DNA of 7,828 nt from Bacteroidia bacterium (GTDB taxonomy: Bacteria > Bacteroidota > Bacteroidia > Bacteroidales > VadinHA17): contig JAPLEC010000118.1 of NCBI GenBank assembly GCA_026391515.1, positions 1 through 7,828 of the forward strand, written 5' to 3'. Position 1 is the stretch's first letter; each line of letters starts with the position of its first letter. Position numbers and translations under genes: made by a program. Positions 1 through 5,908 of this stretch are shown piece after piece. The notes under the pieces are model-generated. The model saw nothing but the letters and a program-made list of their open reading frames with translations, did not search any database and was not told the DNA's origin.

Positions 1-1320
1 ATTAATTACGAAAAAGTTTATATCGACAAGGCATTAATTAAGAACAGTGATGCAATCCTGAAAACAAGTCGTCCCGATTCGCTGACTGCTATTGAGGAGA
101 ACACCTATCAGTATATGGATAAGTTTGGTAAAAAGTTCAGATTTGATTACTGGGCTGAATTGTATCCCAATCTGATAGTTGGTAAAGTGCCGGTAAAATT
201 TATTGATATAGATCTTTTTAATCTTTACAAGAACAATGATTATGAAGGGACCAGGCTGGGGCTGGGGCTGAGCACCAACGATAAATTTTCAGAATTAATA
301 TCGGTTGGCGGCTTTGCCGGATACGGCTTCAAAGACAAAAAGTGGAAATACGGAGGTCATCTTATTTTAAATATTGACAGGGAAAAGGAAATAGCATGGA
401 AATTTTCATGGCAGAATAATTTGAAAGAGCCCGGCATGGACCTTCATGAAGATTATAATTTACTTTCGACTAGTGATTATCTCCGGGATTACCTTGCATA
501 CCGCATGGATAATTTTATAGAAGCAAAGACCGAATTAAGTTTTCGTCTGACCCGTTTTCTAAGATTTTCAGCTTCACTCAGCGGGAAAGAAATAATGCCA
601 ACTTATGAATACCTGTACAAAGGTACGCCATTGACTGACTTCCATGACGATGAAATTCAGATTTCCGCCAGGTTCGCTTTTGGTGAAAAAACGCAAACAT
701 TAGGCAGCCATAGAATAGTTTATTACGCCGGAAATCCTGTAATCAATATTATATATAAAAGAGGTGTTGATCTTTTTAACAAAGGATGCTATATTTTTAA
801 CCGTGTGGAAGCTACTGTCGACATTACTGCATATAAAGGAAAGCTCGGGCAGTCTGATTTCAGGTTTGCAGGCGGTTATATTGATAAAAGCCTGCCATAC
901 AGCCTGTTATTTACCGGTGAAGGAAGCAAAAGCAATTATTTTTTCCTGATAAATAACACATTTCAGACGATGAAACCTTATGAATTTCTTTCTGACAGGT
1001 ATGTAAATATTTTCTTTTCTCACAATTTTGGTTCACTCCTGTTTGAAAGGCCAAAATTCAAGCCCAAGTTTATAATCATTCATAATACAGGCTTGGGGAC
1101 TCTGAGAAATGCTTCGGATCATAATATAGATTTTAAAGAAAAAAATAAGGTGTTCCTTGAGTCGGGTCTTTTAATAAATAATATAATCCGGTTTAAGCTT
1201 TTTAATATTTATCATATTGGATTTGGCGGTGGAAGCTTCTATCGTTACGGCTATTATAGCAATGCTAAAGTATTTGACAATATGGCATTAAAGTTATCTA
1301 TTACTTTCACGCTGGAATAA
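1..1320 (+). CDS. DUF5686 family outer-membrane protein, C-terminal part (5' end outside window)
   Basis: The reading frame is open from base 1, so this is the tail of a longer gene; 439 residues are visible and the ATG at 115 is internal. I recognise the C-terminal half of the Bacteroidota DUF5686 family. Its hallmarks are a PYSLLF segment, then MKPYEFLSDRYVNIFFSHNFG (positions 970-1032), and the end motif GGGSFYRYGYYS...DNMALKLSITFTLE (1225-1317). Full-length members are usually around 800 residues: signal peptide, carboxypeptidase-regulatory-like domain, then a membrane barrel. The N-terminal domains are therefore probably upstream. Alternating polar/hydrophobic residues and many aromatics fit beta strands in the outer membrane. 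The biochemical role of the family is not established. The next gene is on the same strand, but more than 300 bases and a repeat separate them, so co-transcription is doubtful. No hairpin terminator is visible just after the stop. Confidence 0.85.
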   Translation: MNYEKVYIDKALIKNSDAILKTSRPDSLTAIEENTYQYMDKFGKKFRFDYWAELYPNLIVGKVPVKFIDIDLFNLYKNNDYEGTRLGLGLSTNDKFSELISVGGFAGYGFKDKKWKYGGHLILNIDREKEIAWKFSWQNNLKEPGMDLHEDYNLLSTSDYLRDYLAYRMDNFIEAKTELSFRLTRFLRFSASLSGKEIMPTYEYLYKGTPLTDFHDDEIQISARFAFGEKTQTLGSHRIVYYAGNPVINIIYKRGVDLFNKGCYIFNRVEATVDITAYKGKLGQSDFRFAGGYIDKSLPYSLLFTGEGSKSNYFFLINNTFQTMKPYEFLSDRYVNIFFSHNFGSLLFERPKFKPKFIIIHNTGLGTLRNASDHNIDFKEKNKVFLESGLLINNIIRFKLFNIYHIGFGGGSFYRYGYYSNAKVFDNMALKLSITFTLE

Positions 1321-1641
1321 TTCACTGTGAGGATTCAATTGCAATTTGAGTATAGGAAGACCAGAAAATTTTATGGAATTTTTCGACAATTGCATCGTCC
1401 TAATAAATTCTTTATTTATGGTTTACCAATTGTTCCCAGCTAATAAAAAGAAATTTCTCACTTCGATCAGAATTCCGAATGAATCCGCCAGCTGGCGGAG
1501 GAATGAGGAATCTCCATTTCGTCTACGCAAAAAAAGGTACTTGTTATTCGGAATAGATCCGCTAGCGTTCGACTGAGCTCATACTGAAATCCGGTGGAGA
1601 AGCGAAGAATCTTTGTAAATGTTTTTAAAATTGCTACTTTA
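1321..1641. other. Gene-poor interval with a repeat in its right half
   Basis: No convincing gene lies in these 321 bases. The left part (1321-1449) shows no conserved-looking coding sequence, promoter or hairpin terminator. The right part carries a palindromic repeat, listed separately. The only forward frame of any length starts with TTG at 1346 and reads through the repeat, giving a low-complexity, repeat-derived peptide with SASWRRNEESP; this is best taken as non-coding. A weak promoter-like pair, TTTG at 1612-1615 and TACTTTAA at 1635-1642 with 19 bases between, could drive the following gene. It matches only four of six fixed -7 positions. Confidence 0.6.
1450..1620. repeat. Degraded intergenic palindromic repeat (REP/MITE-like)
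   Basis: The core is a perfect 16-base palindrome, TCCGCCAGCTGGCGGA, at 1484-1499, flanked by GAATG and GGAATGAGGAATCT-type sequence. A second, diverged copy of the right flank appears at 1589-1612 (ATCCG, then GGAGAAGCGAAGAATCT), where the central palindrome is reduced to GT. Two smaller palindromes lie nearby: CGCTAGCG at 1560-1567 and TGAGCTCA at 1574-1581. The stretch is richer in GC than its surroundings and has no coding signature. Elements with this type of CCGCCAGCTGGCGG core and GGAATGAGGAATCT flank are, to my recollection, dispersed in some Bacteroidota genomes. The outer limits given are approximate. Confidence 0.6.
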
Positions 1642-2121
1642 ATGTTTGTTATCAATAAAGACTTTAAGTTGAAACCAGCAGTATTAATTATCGCATGCTT
1701 ATCATTCATTTTTATGAACGGTTATTCTCAGAACCGTATAAATGAATGGGACATTGAGAAAATTACCTCAATACAGTTAGAAAGCAAGGCAAACAATGGC
1801 AAAGTTGAGATGATCGAATTTGAGAGAATAAGTGTTATAGATACACTTATCAACTTTCTTAAACTTGTTGATTTTAAGCCAGTTGAAGATATAACTTTAG
1901 ATAAGAATAAAGTTTTAAATCATTGGATATACAAATTGACATTTCAGGGTCAACATGATCAGATTCTTTTTTGTAAGGATTATGCAACAATAGGAAAGAC
2001 AATTTTTTCAATAGACAAGAGGGTGATCAAAGATTTAAAAAAACAATTGCAGATTGTAATAAAATTAAGCAAACAAAAGGATGAAGATAACTTTAAAAAA
2101 GCAATCCAATTCAGCAAATAA
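1642..2121 (+). CDS. Small secreted protein of unknown function
   Basis: I do not recognise the family. From ATG 1642 the product is 159 residues. A lysine-containing start and a hydrophobic stretch (PAVLIIACLSFIFMNG) end at YSQ, a typical Bacteroidota type I signal-peptide end, so the mature protein of about 129 residues should be periplasmic or exported. The mature part is charged and looks like one small alpha/beta domain: a strand-rich opening (ITSIQLES, KVEMIEFERIS), a helix (VIDTLINFLKLV), then strands (WIYKLTFQG, DQILFCKDY, KTIFSI) and a lysine-rich C-terminal helix. It has one mature cysteine, in LFCKDY. The start is uncertain. The frame is open back to GTG 1594, which falls in the repeat and would add 16 unlikely residues. 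TTG 1669 would give a compact signal peptide beginning MKPAVLI. The promoter of the next gene begins three bases after the stop. Confidence 0.65.
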   Translation: MFVINKDFKLKPAVLIIACLSFIFMNGYSQNRINEWDIEKITSIQLESKANNGKVEMIEFERISVIDTLINFLKLVDFKPVEDITLDKNKVLNHWIYKLTFQGQHDQILFCKDYATIGKTIFSIDKRVIKDLKKQLQIVIKLSKQKDEDNFKKAIQFSK

Positions 2122-2123
2122 AA

Positions 2124-2154
2124 TTTACTTTGGCTAATACAATTAGTAATTTTA
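2124..2154 (+). promoter_or_regulatory. Bacteroidota-type promoter, copy 1 of 3
   Basis: TTTACTTTGGC starts at 2124 and TAATTTTA (-7 element, five of six fixed positions of TAnnTTTG) lies at 2147-2154. The distance from the first T of the upstream element to the -7 element is 23 bases. The same 23 bases separate the elements in the copies at 4466 and 6655, and the ACTTTGG block is shared by all three. Transcription would start near 2161, leaving a leader of about 78 bases before the 717-residue membrane protein. Confidence 0.55.
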
Positions 2155-2197
2155 TCAAATGAGCATAAATAATTAAAAGCGCATTCATATTATCATT

Positions 2198-2239
2198 ATG
2201 GCATGTAAATATTCAGATCAACTAAATACCTGCAGATAA
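2198..2239 (+). CDS. Possible 13-residue leader peptide coupled to the next gene
   Basis: ATG 2198 opens a 13-codon frame (MACKYSDQLNTCR) whose TAA overlaps the ATG of the downstream gene as TAATG at 2237-2241. Such an overlap permits re-initiation by terminating ribosomes, which could matter because the downstream ATG has no clear Shine-Dalgarno sequence. There is no Shine-Dalgarno before ATG 2198 either, and a frame this short can arise by chance. It has no run of one amino acid that would suggest classical attenuation. Confidence 0.25.
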   Translation: MACKYSDQLNTCR

Positions 2240-4392
2240 TGGAGAAAAAATTTAAAGATATTCAAAACTCCGATTTTCCTGATATTGAGCCAGATAAATT
2301 CCAGAAATGGAAAAAAGCAGGAATATCATATAGAAAAAATAGTTCAAGAGCCATTATAATAAGTATCATTTCTTTTATTGCACTCATTCCTATTTCAGGT
2401 GTAATTCTTTTCAAATTTGGTCTTAACGCGAAAAATTTTTCGGTTTCTTTTCAGGTCTTTGTAGCACTAGGATGGGTATTAATATTTTTATTCCTATTTA
2501 CTGGAATAGCGAAGTTTACAGAAGTGATTGCCCCAAAAATAGGCAGGAGGAAGTATTTCCAACTTTCTGAACAATTAGGTATAACAGAAACAATGGTTGA
2601 AGGCATTCTGTCAGGCAAAAAGTTAGAATCAATAATTAAAGATGAAGAAGAAAAAGAAATAATCAAAAATGAAGTTGGTAATTTTTTTTCCAGTGGATTC
2701 TCCAAAGAAAAAAGTGGAGATTTTAATGGAGCAATAGAAGATTATAGCAAGGCATTAAAAATAAATCCGAACGATATAGAAATGCTTAGTGTCAGAGGAG
2801 ATTTGAAATTCAAAATTGGAGATTACAGTGGAGCAATAGCAGATTATGACGAGATATTAAAAATTAATCCTGAAATATGGTCTGAAGTAGTTTATATTAA
2901 TAGCGCAACCGCGAAATATAAACTTGGTGATTACTCCGGAGCAATTGAGGATTCCAACAGGGACTTAGAGAATTTCCCTGACGATGAAGAAGCGTTTTAT
3001 TTCAGAGCAAAAGCAAAATATAAACTTGGAGACTACAATGGAGCAATTCCCGACTTCACAAAGGCTATTGAACTAGAATCAGAAAATGATTATCTTATTT
3101 TTTGCTATAGGGGAAATGCAAAATTCAGACTCGGAGACTTTAATGGAGCTATTACTGACTATACTGAATCAATCGAGATTGATCCTGATTTTTCAGATTC
3201 TCATTATAATAGAGGGATTGCAAAAAAAAGAATCAAGGATTACAACGGAGCAGATGTTGATTTTAGCAAAACATTAGAGATTGATTCTGAAAATAAAACG
3301 GTTTATTCCAACCAAAGCGATATAAAGGATGATTTTATTGAACGGGATGAAAATGTCGATTCAACCACGAACGAAGATATTAAACCTCAGTTTCAGGATG
3401 TCTCTTATAGTAATAAATCAGAAAAGTTATTCAAACATGAATACAAAGAGACTAATGTTGATTATACAAAGGTTAATAATACTGATCCTGAGCAGGGAAA
3501 CACATTTTTTAACAGACAGAAATTTAAATGGATACTTCTGATTGTAATTGGTGTACTTTTAGTGACTATAGGATTAGTGCTAAGAGTTAAGCAGAAAAAG
3601 GAAAGGCTGGGAATCGGGGAGAGTAATAAGAGTATCAAAAATGAGAGCACTAAAGTAGTTGATGAATTGGATAAAACAATTCCAATAGTAAAAGACAGTT
3701 TGTTCAATACTGTATCTGAAAAAGCTTATAGCGATTCTATTGCTGAAGGGAAAATGGTTAAAGATATTGATGGTAACATTTACAAAACTGTAACCATTGG
3801 TGCACAAGTGTGGCTTGTAAAAAACCTGAAAACAACCAAATACAATGATGGAAAATCTATCCCTTTAGTTACAGACAACACAGCATGGAGTAATCTGACC
3901 GCACCTGGCTATTGCTGGTATAATAATACTGAAGCATCCTTTAAAAATCTCTATGGTGCATTATATAACTGGTACTCTGTAAAAACAGGTAAATTATGCC
4001 CTACTGGATGGCATGTACCCACTGATGCAGAATGGACGACCTTAACTAATTATTTGACAAACAACCGTTATGGTTATGCTTACGGTGGAAACGCAAACGA
4101 CATTGCCCGATCAATGGCAGCATCGGGTTGGAATACAAATGCAATTGCAGGTTCAGTAGGCAACTATCAGGAGGGTAACAATATTAGCGGTTTTACAGCT
4201 CTTCCTGGTGGCAACCGTCTTAGCATTGGGATATTCACAATGGTTGGTACCTTAGGTATCTGGTATTCTGCTTCAGAGAGCAATTCCACAGACGTATGGA
4301 TTCGTGAAATAGAAAGTACTGACAGCTTTGTAGGCAGATACGAAGGCAGCAGTAAGAAGAATGGTTATTCTGTCCGCTGTTTGAAGGATTAA
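2239..4392 (+). CDS. Membrane-anchored TPR protein with C-terminal FISUMP domain
   Basis: A 717-residue protein of unknown function. A basic N-terminus is followed by a transmembrane hairpin (about 38-58 and 71-91), a charged helical linker, and six TPRs whose second-helix motifs (GDYxGAIxDfxkaLkINP type) begin at 160, 194, 230, 264, 299 and 333. After a polar, low-complexity linker comes a third transmembrane helix (431-448, flanked by KFKW and RVKQKKER). The C-terminus (about 505-717) is a FISUMP domain (TIGR02145/Fib_succ_major): DGNIYKTVTIGAQVW, YGALYNWYSV, LCPTGWHVPTDAEW, SGFTALPGGNR, GIWYSASES and the ending GYSVRCLKD. Basic residues around the hairpin suggest a cytoplasmic N-terminus and TPRs; an odd number of helices would then put FISUMP in the periplasm. 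The basic cluster after helix three argues weakly against this. TPRs usually bind protein partners; the FISUMP role is unknown. It appears monocistronic, between its own promoter and a terminator. ATG 2239 is chosen because the hydrophobic hairpin and its basic leader follow naturally. Confidence 0.9.
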   Translation: MEKKFKDIQNSDFPDIEPDKFQKWKKAGISYRKNSSRAIIISIISFIALIPISGVILFKFGLNAKNFSVSFQVFVALGWVLIFLFLFTGIAKFTEVIAPKIGRRKYFQLSEQLGITETMVEGILSGKKLESIIKDEEEKEIIKNEVGNFFSSGFSKEKSGDFNGAIEDYSKALKINPNDIEMLSVRGDLKFKIGDYSGAIADYDEILKINPEIWSEVVYINSATAKYKLGDYSGAIEDSNRDLENFPDDEEAFYFRAKAKYKLGDYNGAIPDFTKAIELESENDYLIFCYRGNAKFRLGDFNGAITDYTESIEIDPDFSDSHYNRGIAKKRIKDYNGADVDFSKTLEIDSENKTVYSNQSDIKDDFIERDENVDSTTNEDIKPQFQDVSYSNKSEKLFKHEYKETNVDYTKVNNTDPEQGNTFFNRQKFKWILLIVIGVLLVTIGLVLRVKQKKERLGIGESNKSIKNESTKVVDELDKTIPIVKDSLFNTVSEKAYSDSIAEGKMVKDIDGNIYKTVTIGAQVWLVKNLKTTKYNDGKSIPLVTDNTAWSNLTAPGYCWYNNTEASFKNLYGALYNWYSVKTGKLCPTGWHVPTDAEWTTLTNYLTNNRYGYAYGGNANDIARSMAASGWNTNAIAGSVGNYQEGNNISGFTALPGGNRLSIGIFTMVGTLGIWYSASESNSTDVWIREIESTDSFVGRYEGSSKKNGYSVRCLKD

Positions 4393-4422
4393 TTGACTAA
4401 TAATAATTTTCATCCTTTCCCT

Positions 4423-4454
4423 GCCTCCGGAAATCAACTCCGGGGGCTTTTCTT
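4423..4454 (+). terminator. Intrinsic terminator after the TPR-FISUMP gene
   Basis: The arms GCCTCCGGA (4423-4431) and TCCGGGGGC (4439-4447) form a nine-pair stem with one G-U pair around a seven-base loop. TTTTCTT follows at 4448-4454. It lies 31 bases after the stop at 4392 and 12 bases before the next promoter, so it separates two transcription units. Confidence 0.85.
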
Positions 4455-4465
4455 AAAAATTAAAA

Positions 4466-4496
4466 TTGACTTTGGTTTAAAAGTGGTGTAACTTTG
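4466..4496 (+). promoter_or_regulatory. Bacteroidota-type promoter, copy 2 of 3
   Basis: TTGACTTTGGT starts at 4466 and a perfect -7 element, TAACTTTG, lies at 4489-4496, with 20 bases after the TTG. It sits directly downstream of a terminator, which supports its use. Transcription would start near 4503, leaving a leader of about 52 bases before the ATG at 4555. The leader contains a minimal ATG-AAA-TAA frame at 4515. Confidence 0.75.
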
Positions 4497-4554
4497 GTAT
4501 AGTAAATTCGGATCATGAAATAATTAAGCCATCATCATTTTAAATTAAATAACC

Positions 4555-5106
4555 ATGAAAAAAATTCTTTGTTTGATTTTGTTTCTTGCCAGTGCAATTA
4601 TCTCCAAAAGCCAGGATGAAGGATATCCAATTTCAAGATTTGCTCTGTCGCTCAATCCACTTGGAGTTGTTCAATTTGGCCCAATCATTAATGCTGAAGC
4701 AGGTTTAACCAAAAATCTTGTTTTAAACGCACATGTTCGATTCGCACCTTATGGCGTGTTGTCTTATGTCGTTACTGAATGGCCGGATAAGATAACCGGA
4801 TTTGCATATGGAGGTGGATTAATCTATTTCTTTGGAGAAAAAAGAAATAAACCATATGTAGGAGTTATATCAGAATATCAGAAAAATAAAGATATCTGGG
4901 AAAATTCAGATGAAATTGATAAAGTATTTGTGTTTTTGGTTAACGGTGGATACAGGTTTAGGTTTAAAAGTGGATTTTTTATAAATACGGGCGCTTATCT
5001 TGGTTTTGGACATTCTAATTGGGTATGGACAGGTTCTTACACTGAAGAAGGTAGTGAATTTCAACCTGCCGGCCTGGTAGAAGTAACTTTTGGATTTGAG
5101 TTTTGA
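4555..5106 (+). CDS. Small outer-membrane beta-barrel protein (DUF3575-like)
   Basis: A 183-residue protein with a clear signal peptide, MKKILCLILFLASAIISKSQ, probably cleaved after the Gln, so it leaves the cytoplasm. The mature part of about 163 residues is built from short strands rich in glycine and aromatics: FALSLNPLGVVQFGPI, LVLNAHVRFAPYGVL, FAYGGGLIYFF, KPYVGVISEYQ, VFVFLVNGGYRFRF, GFFINTGAYLGFG and LVEVTFGFEF. It ends in phenylalanine, the usual terminal residue for outer-membrane barrel assembly. The NPLG...GPI opening resembles DUF3575-like or general porin-like families of Bacteroidota; that placement is tentative. The size suits a barrel of about eight strands. Its stop lies 35 bases before the ATG of the secreted FISUMP gene, with no terminator between, so the two probably share the promoter at 4466 and may function together at the cell surface. 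Confidence 0.75.
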   Translation: MKKILCLILFLASAIISKSQDEGYPISRFALSLNPLGVVQFGPIINAEAGLTKNLVLNAHVRFAPYGVLSYVVTEWPDKITGFAYGGGLIYFFGEKRNKPYVGVISEYQKNKDIWENSDEIDKVFVFLVNGGYRFRFKSGFFINTGAYLGFGHSNWVWTGSYTEEGSEFQPAGLVEVTFGFEF

Positions 5107-5141
5107 TTTTGAAAGCTAAATTTTATCCTTCTGATTTAAAA

Positions 5142-5738
5142 ATGAAAATCAATGATTTATTATTAGCAATTGCAATTTCAACTATCACAATGAGTACTGC
5201 AGCTCAGGTTGCTGGTACCTTTGTTGATTCGAGAGATGGCAAAACATATAAAACGGTAAAAATAGGCACGCAGACATGGATGGCTGAGAACCTTGCCTTT
5301 AAAGCAAAAAGCGGCTGGTGGATATTCGGCAACTATACGGACATGGCGGCAGACTACGGATACCTGTACGACTGGGAAACAGCAAAAAATGCATGTCCGT
5401 CAGGTTGGCATTTACCGTCCGATGACGAATGGACAACATTAACGATTTATCTGGGAGGTGACAGTGTAGCTGGTGGTAAGCTAAAAGAAGAAGGCACAAA
5501 GCATTGGATGATGGTTAATACCGGAGCCACTAATGAGAGTGGTTTTACTGCTCTTCCGGGTGGTAACAGATTCATCGGCGGAGGATTCGACTACATTGGT
5601 TATACAGGCATCTGGTGGAGTTCCACTGAGAATAAGAATTCTGTCCGCACCATGTACATTTACAATGATTCCAAACGTGTAAGCAGATATTACACCAATA
5701 AGCGTTTTGGTTATTCTGTCCGCTGTTTGCAGGACTAA
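5142..5738 (+). CDS. Secreted stand-alone FISUMP-domain protein
   Basis: A 198-residue protein starting at ATG 5142, with a signal peptide (MKINDLLLAIAISTITMSTAAQ) and mature start VAGTF. The frame stays open upstream to TTG 5103, which overlaps the previous stop, but the ATG gives a normal signal peptide and is preferred. There is no lipobox cysteine, so it is probably soluble periplasmic or exported rather than a lipoprotein. Almost the whole mature chain is one FISUMP domain: DGKTYKTVKIGTQTWMAENL, YGYLYDWETA, ACPSGWHLPSDDEW, NESGFTALPGGNR, GIWWSSTEN and the end GYSVRCLQD. Its only two cysteines (85 and 195) match Cys587 and Cys714 of the membrane-bound FISUMP protein and could form a disulphide. 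It follows the barrel gene in one unit and ends before a strong terminator. The domain's function is unknown. Confidence 0.88.
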   Translation: MKINDLLLAIAISTITMSTAAQVAGTFVDSRDGKTYKTVKIGTQTWMAENLAFKAKSGWWIFGNYTDMAADYGYLYDWETAKNACPSGWHLPSDDEWTTLTIYLGGDSVAGGKLKEEGTKHWMMVNTGATNESGFTALPGGNRFIGGGFDYIGYTGIWWSSTENKNSVRTMYIYNDSKRVSRYYTNKRFGYSVRCLQD

Positions 5739-5778
5739 AAAGCATATCCGCTAACACATTCCAATCGGTTGTAAAAAT

Positions 5779-5812
5779 CAAAGCCTCTAATTTACAGAGG
5801 CTTTGCGTTTTT
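5779..5812. terminator. Bidirectional intrinsic terminator between convergent genes
   Basis: The arms CAAAGCCTCT (5779-5788) and AGAGGCTTTG (5796-5805) form a perfect ten-pair stem with a seven-base loop. On the plus strand CGTTTTTATTT follows. On the minus strand the stem is followed by ATTTTTAC, from the A run at 5773-5777. It can thus end both the FISUMP unit (40 bases upstream) and the convergent TPR lipoprotein gene, for which no nearer hairpin is visible. Confidence 0.85.
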
Positions 5813-5820
5813 ATTTGGCT

Positions 5821-5870
5821 GTGCGGACCTCGTGCCCCGAGGCTTCCGCCCGGGATCGGTCCCACCCGGC
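5821..5870. repeat. GC-rich intergenic block with nested inverted repeats
   Basis: Thirty-nine of these 50 bases are G or C (78%), in sharp contrast to the AT-rich surroundings. It contains CCTCG-TGCCC-CGAGG (5828-5842), the palindrome CCCGGG (5849-5854) and GGGA-TCGG-TCCC (5852-5863); GGACC at 5825-5829 can also pair with GGTCC at 5858-5862. There is no start, stop or coding signature. It looks like an inserted or dispersed GC-rich element, or a structured 3' region of the minus-strand transcript. Only a genome-wide comparison could show whether it is repeated. Confidence 0.5.
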
Positions 5871-5908
5871 AACAAATGATGGGGCAGGCTTTTATTCTGA
5901 GATTCCTT

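Noticed and set aside
1346..1576. 76-codon forward frame starting with TTG
   Set aside because: Its second half is the translated palindromic repeat, the composition is not protein-like, and there is no ribosome site or recognisable domain.
1467..1709. 80-codon minus-strand frame across the repeat
   Set aside because: It runs antisense through the repeat and into the start of the secreted-protein gene, with no domain or ribosome site.
2716..3294. CRISPR-like or Sel1-type repeat array
   Set aside because: The periodic repeats are in frame with a 34-36 residue period and TPR consensus; there are no spacers, and the Sel1 pattern of alanine/glycine positions is absent.
3462..3807. Two minus-strand frames inside the TPR-FISUMP gene
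   Set aside because: They mirror the lysine-rich linker and third helix on the other strand and show no independent coding signal.
4515..4523. ATG-AAA-TAA minimal frame in the barrel gene leader
   Set aside because: Two codons are expected often by chance in AT-rich leaders, and there is no ribosome site.
5103..5141. TTG start overlapping the barrel stop as an N-terminal extension of the FISUMP protein
   Set aside because: The extra 13 residues are charged and would precede an otherwise normal signal peptide starting at ATG 5142.
5572..5865. 97-codon minus-strand frame opposite the FISUMP gene end
   Set aside because: It is antisense to conserved FISUMP coding sequence and crosses the terminator and the GC-rich block; a shadow frame.
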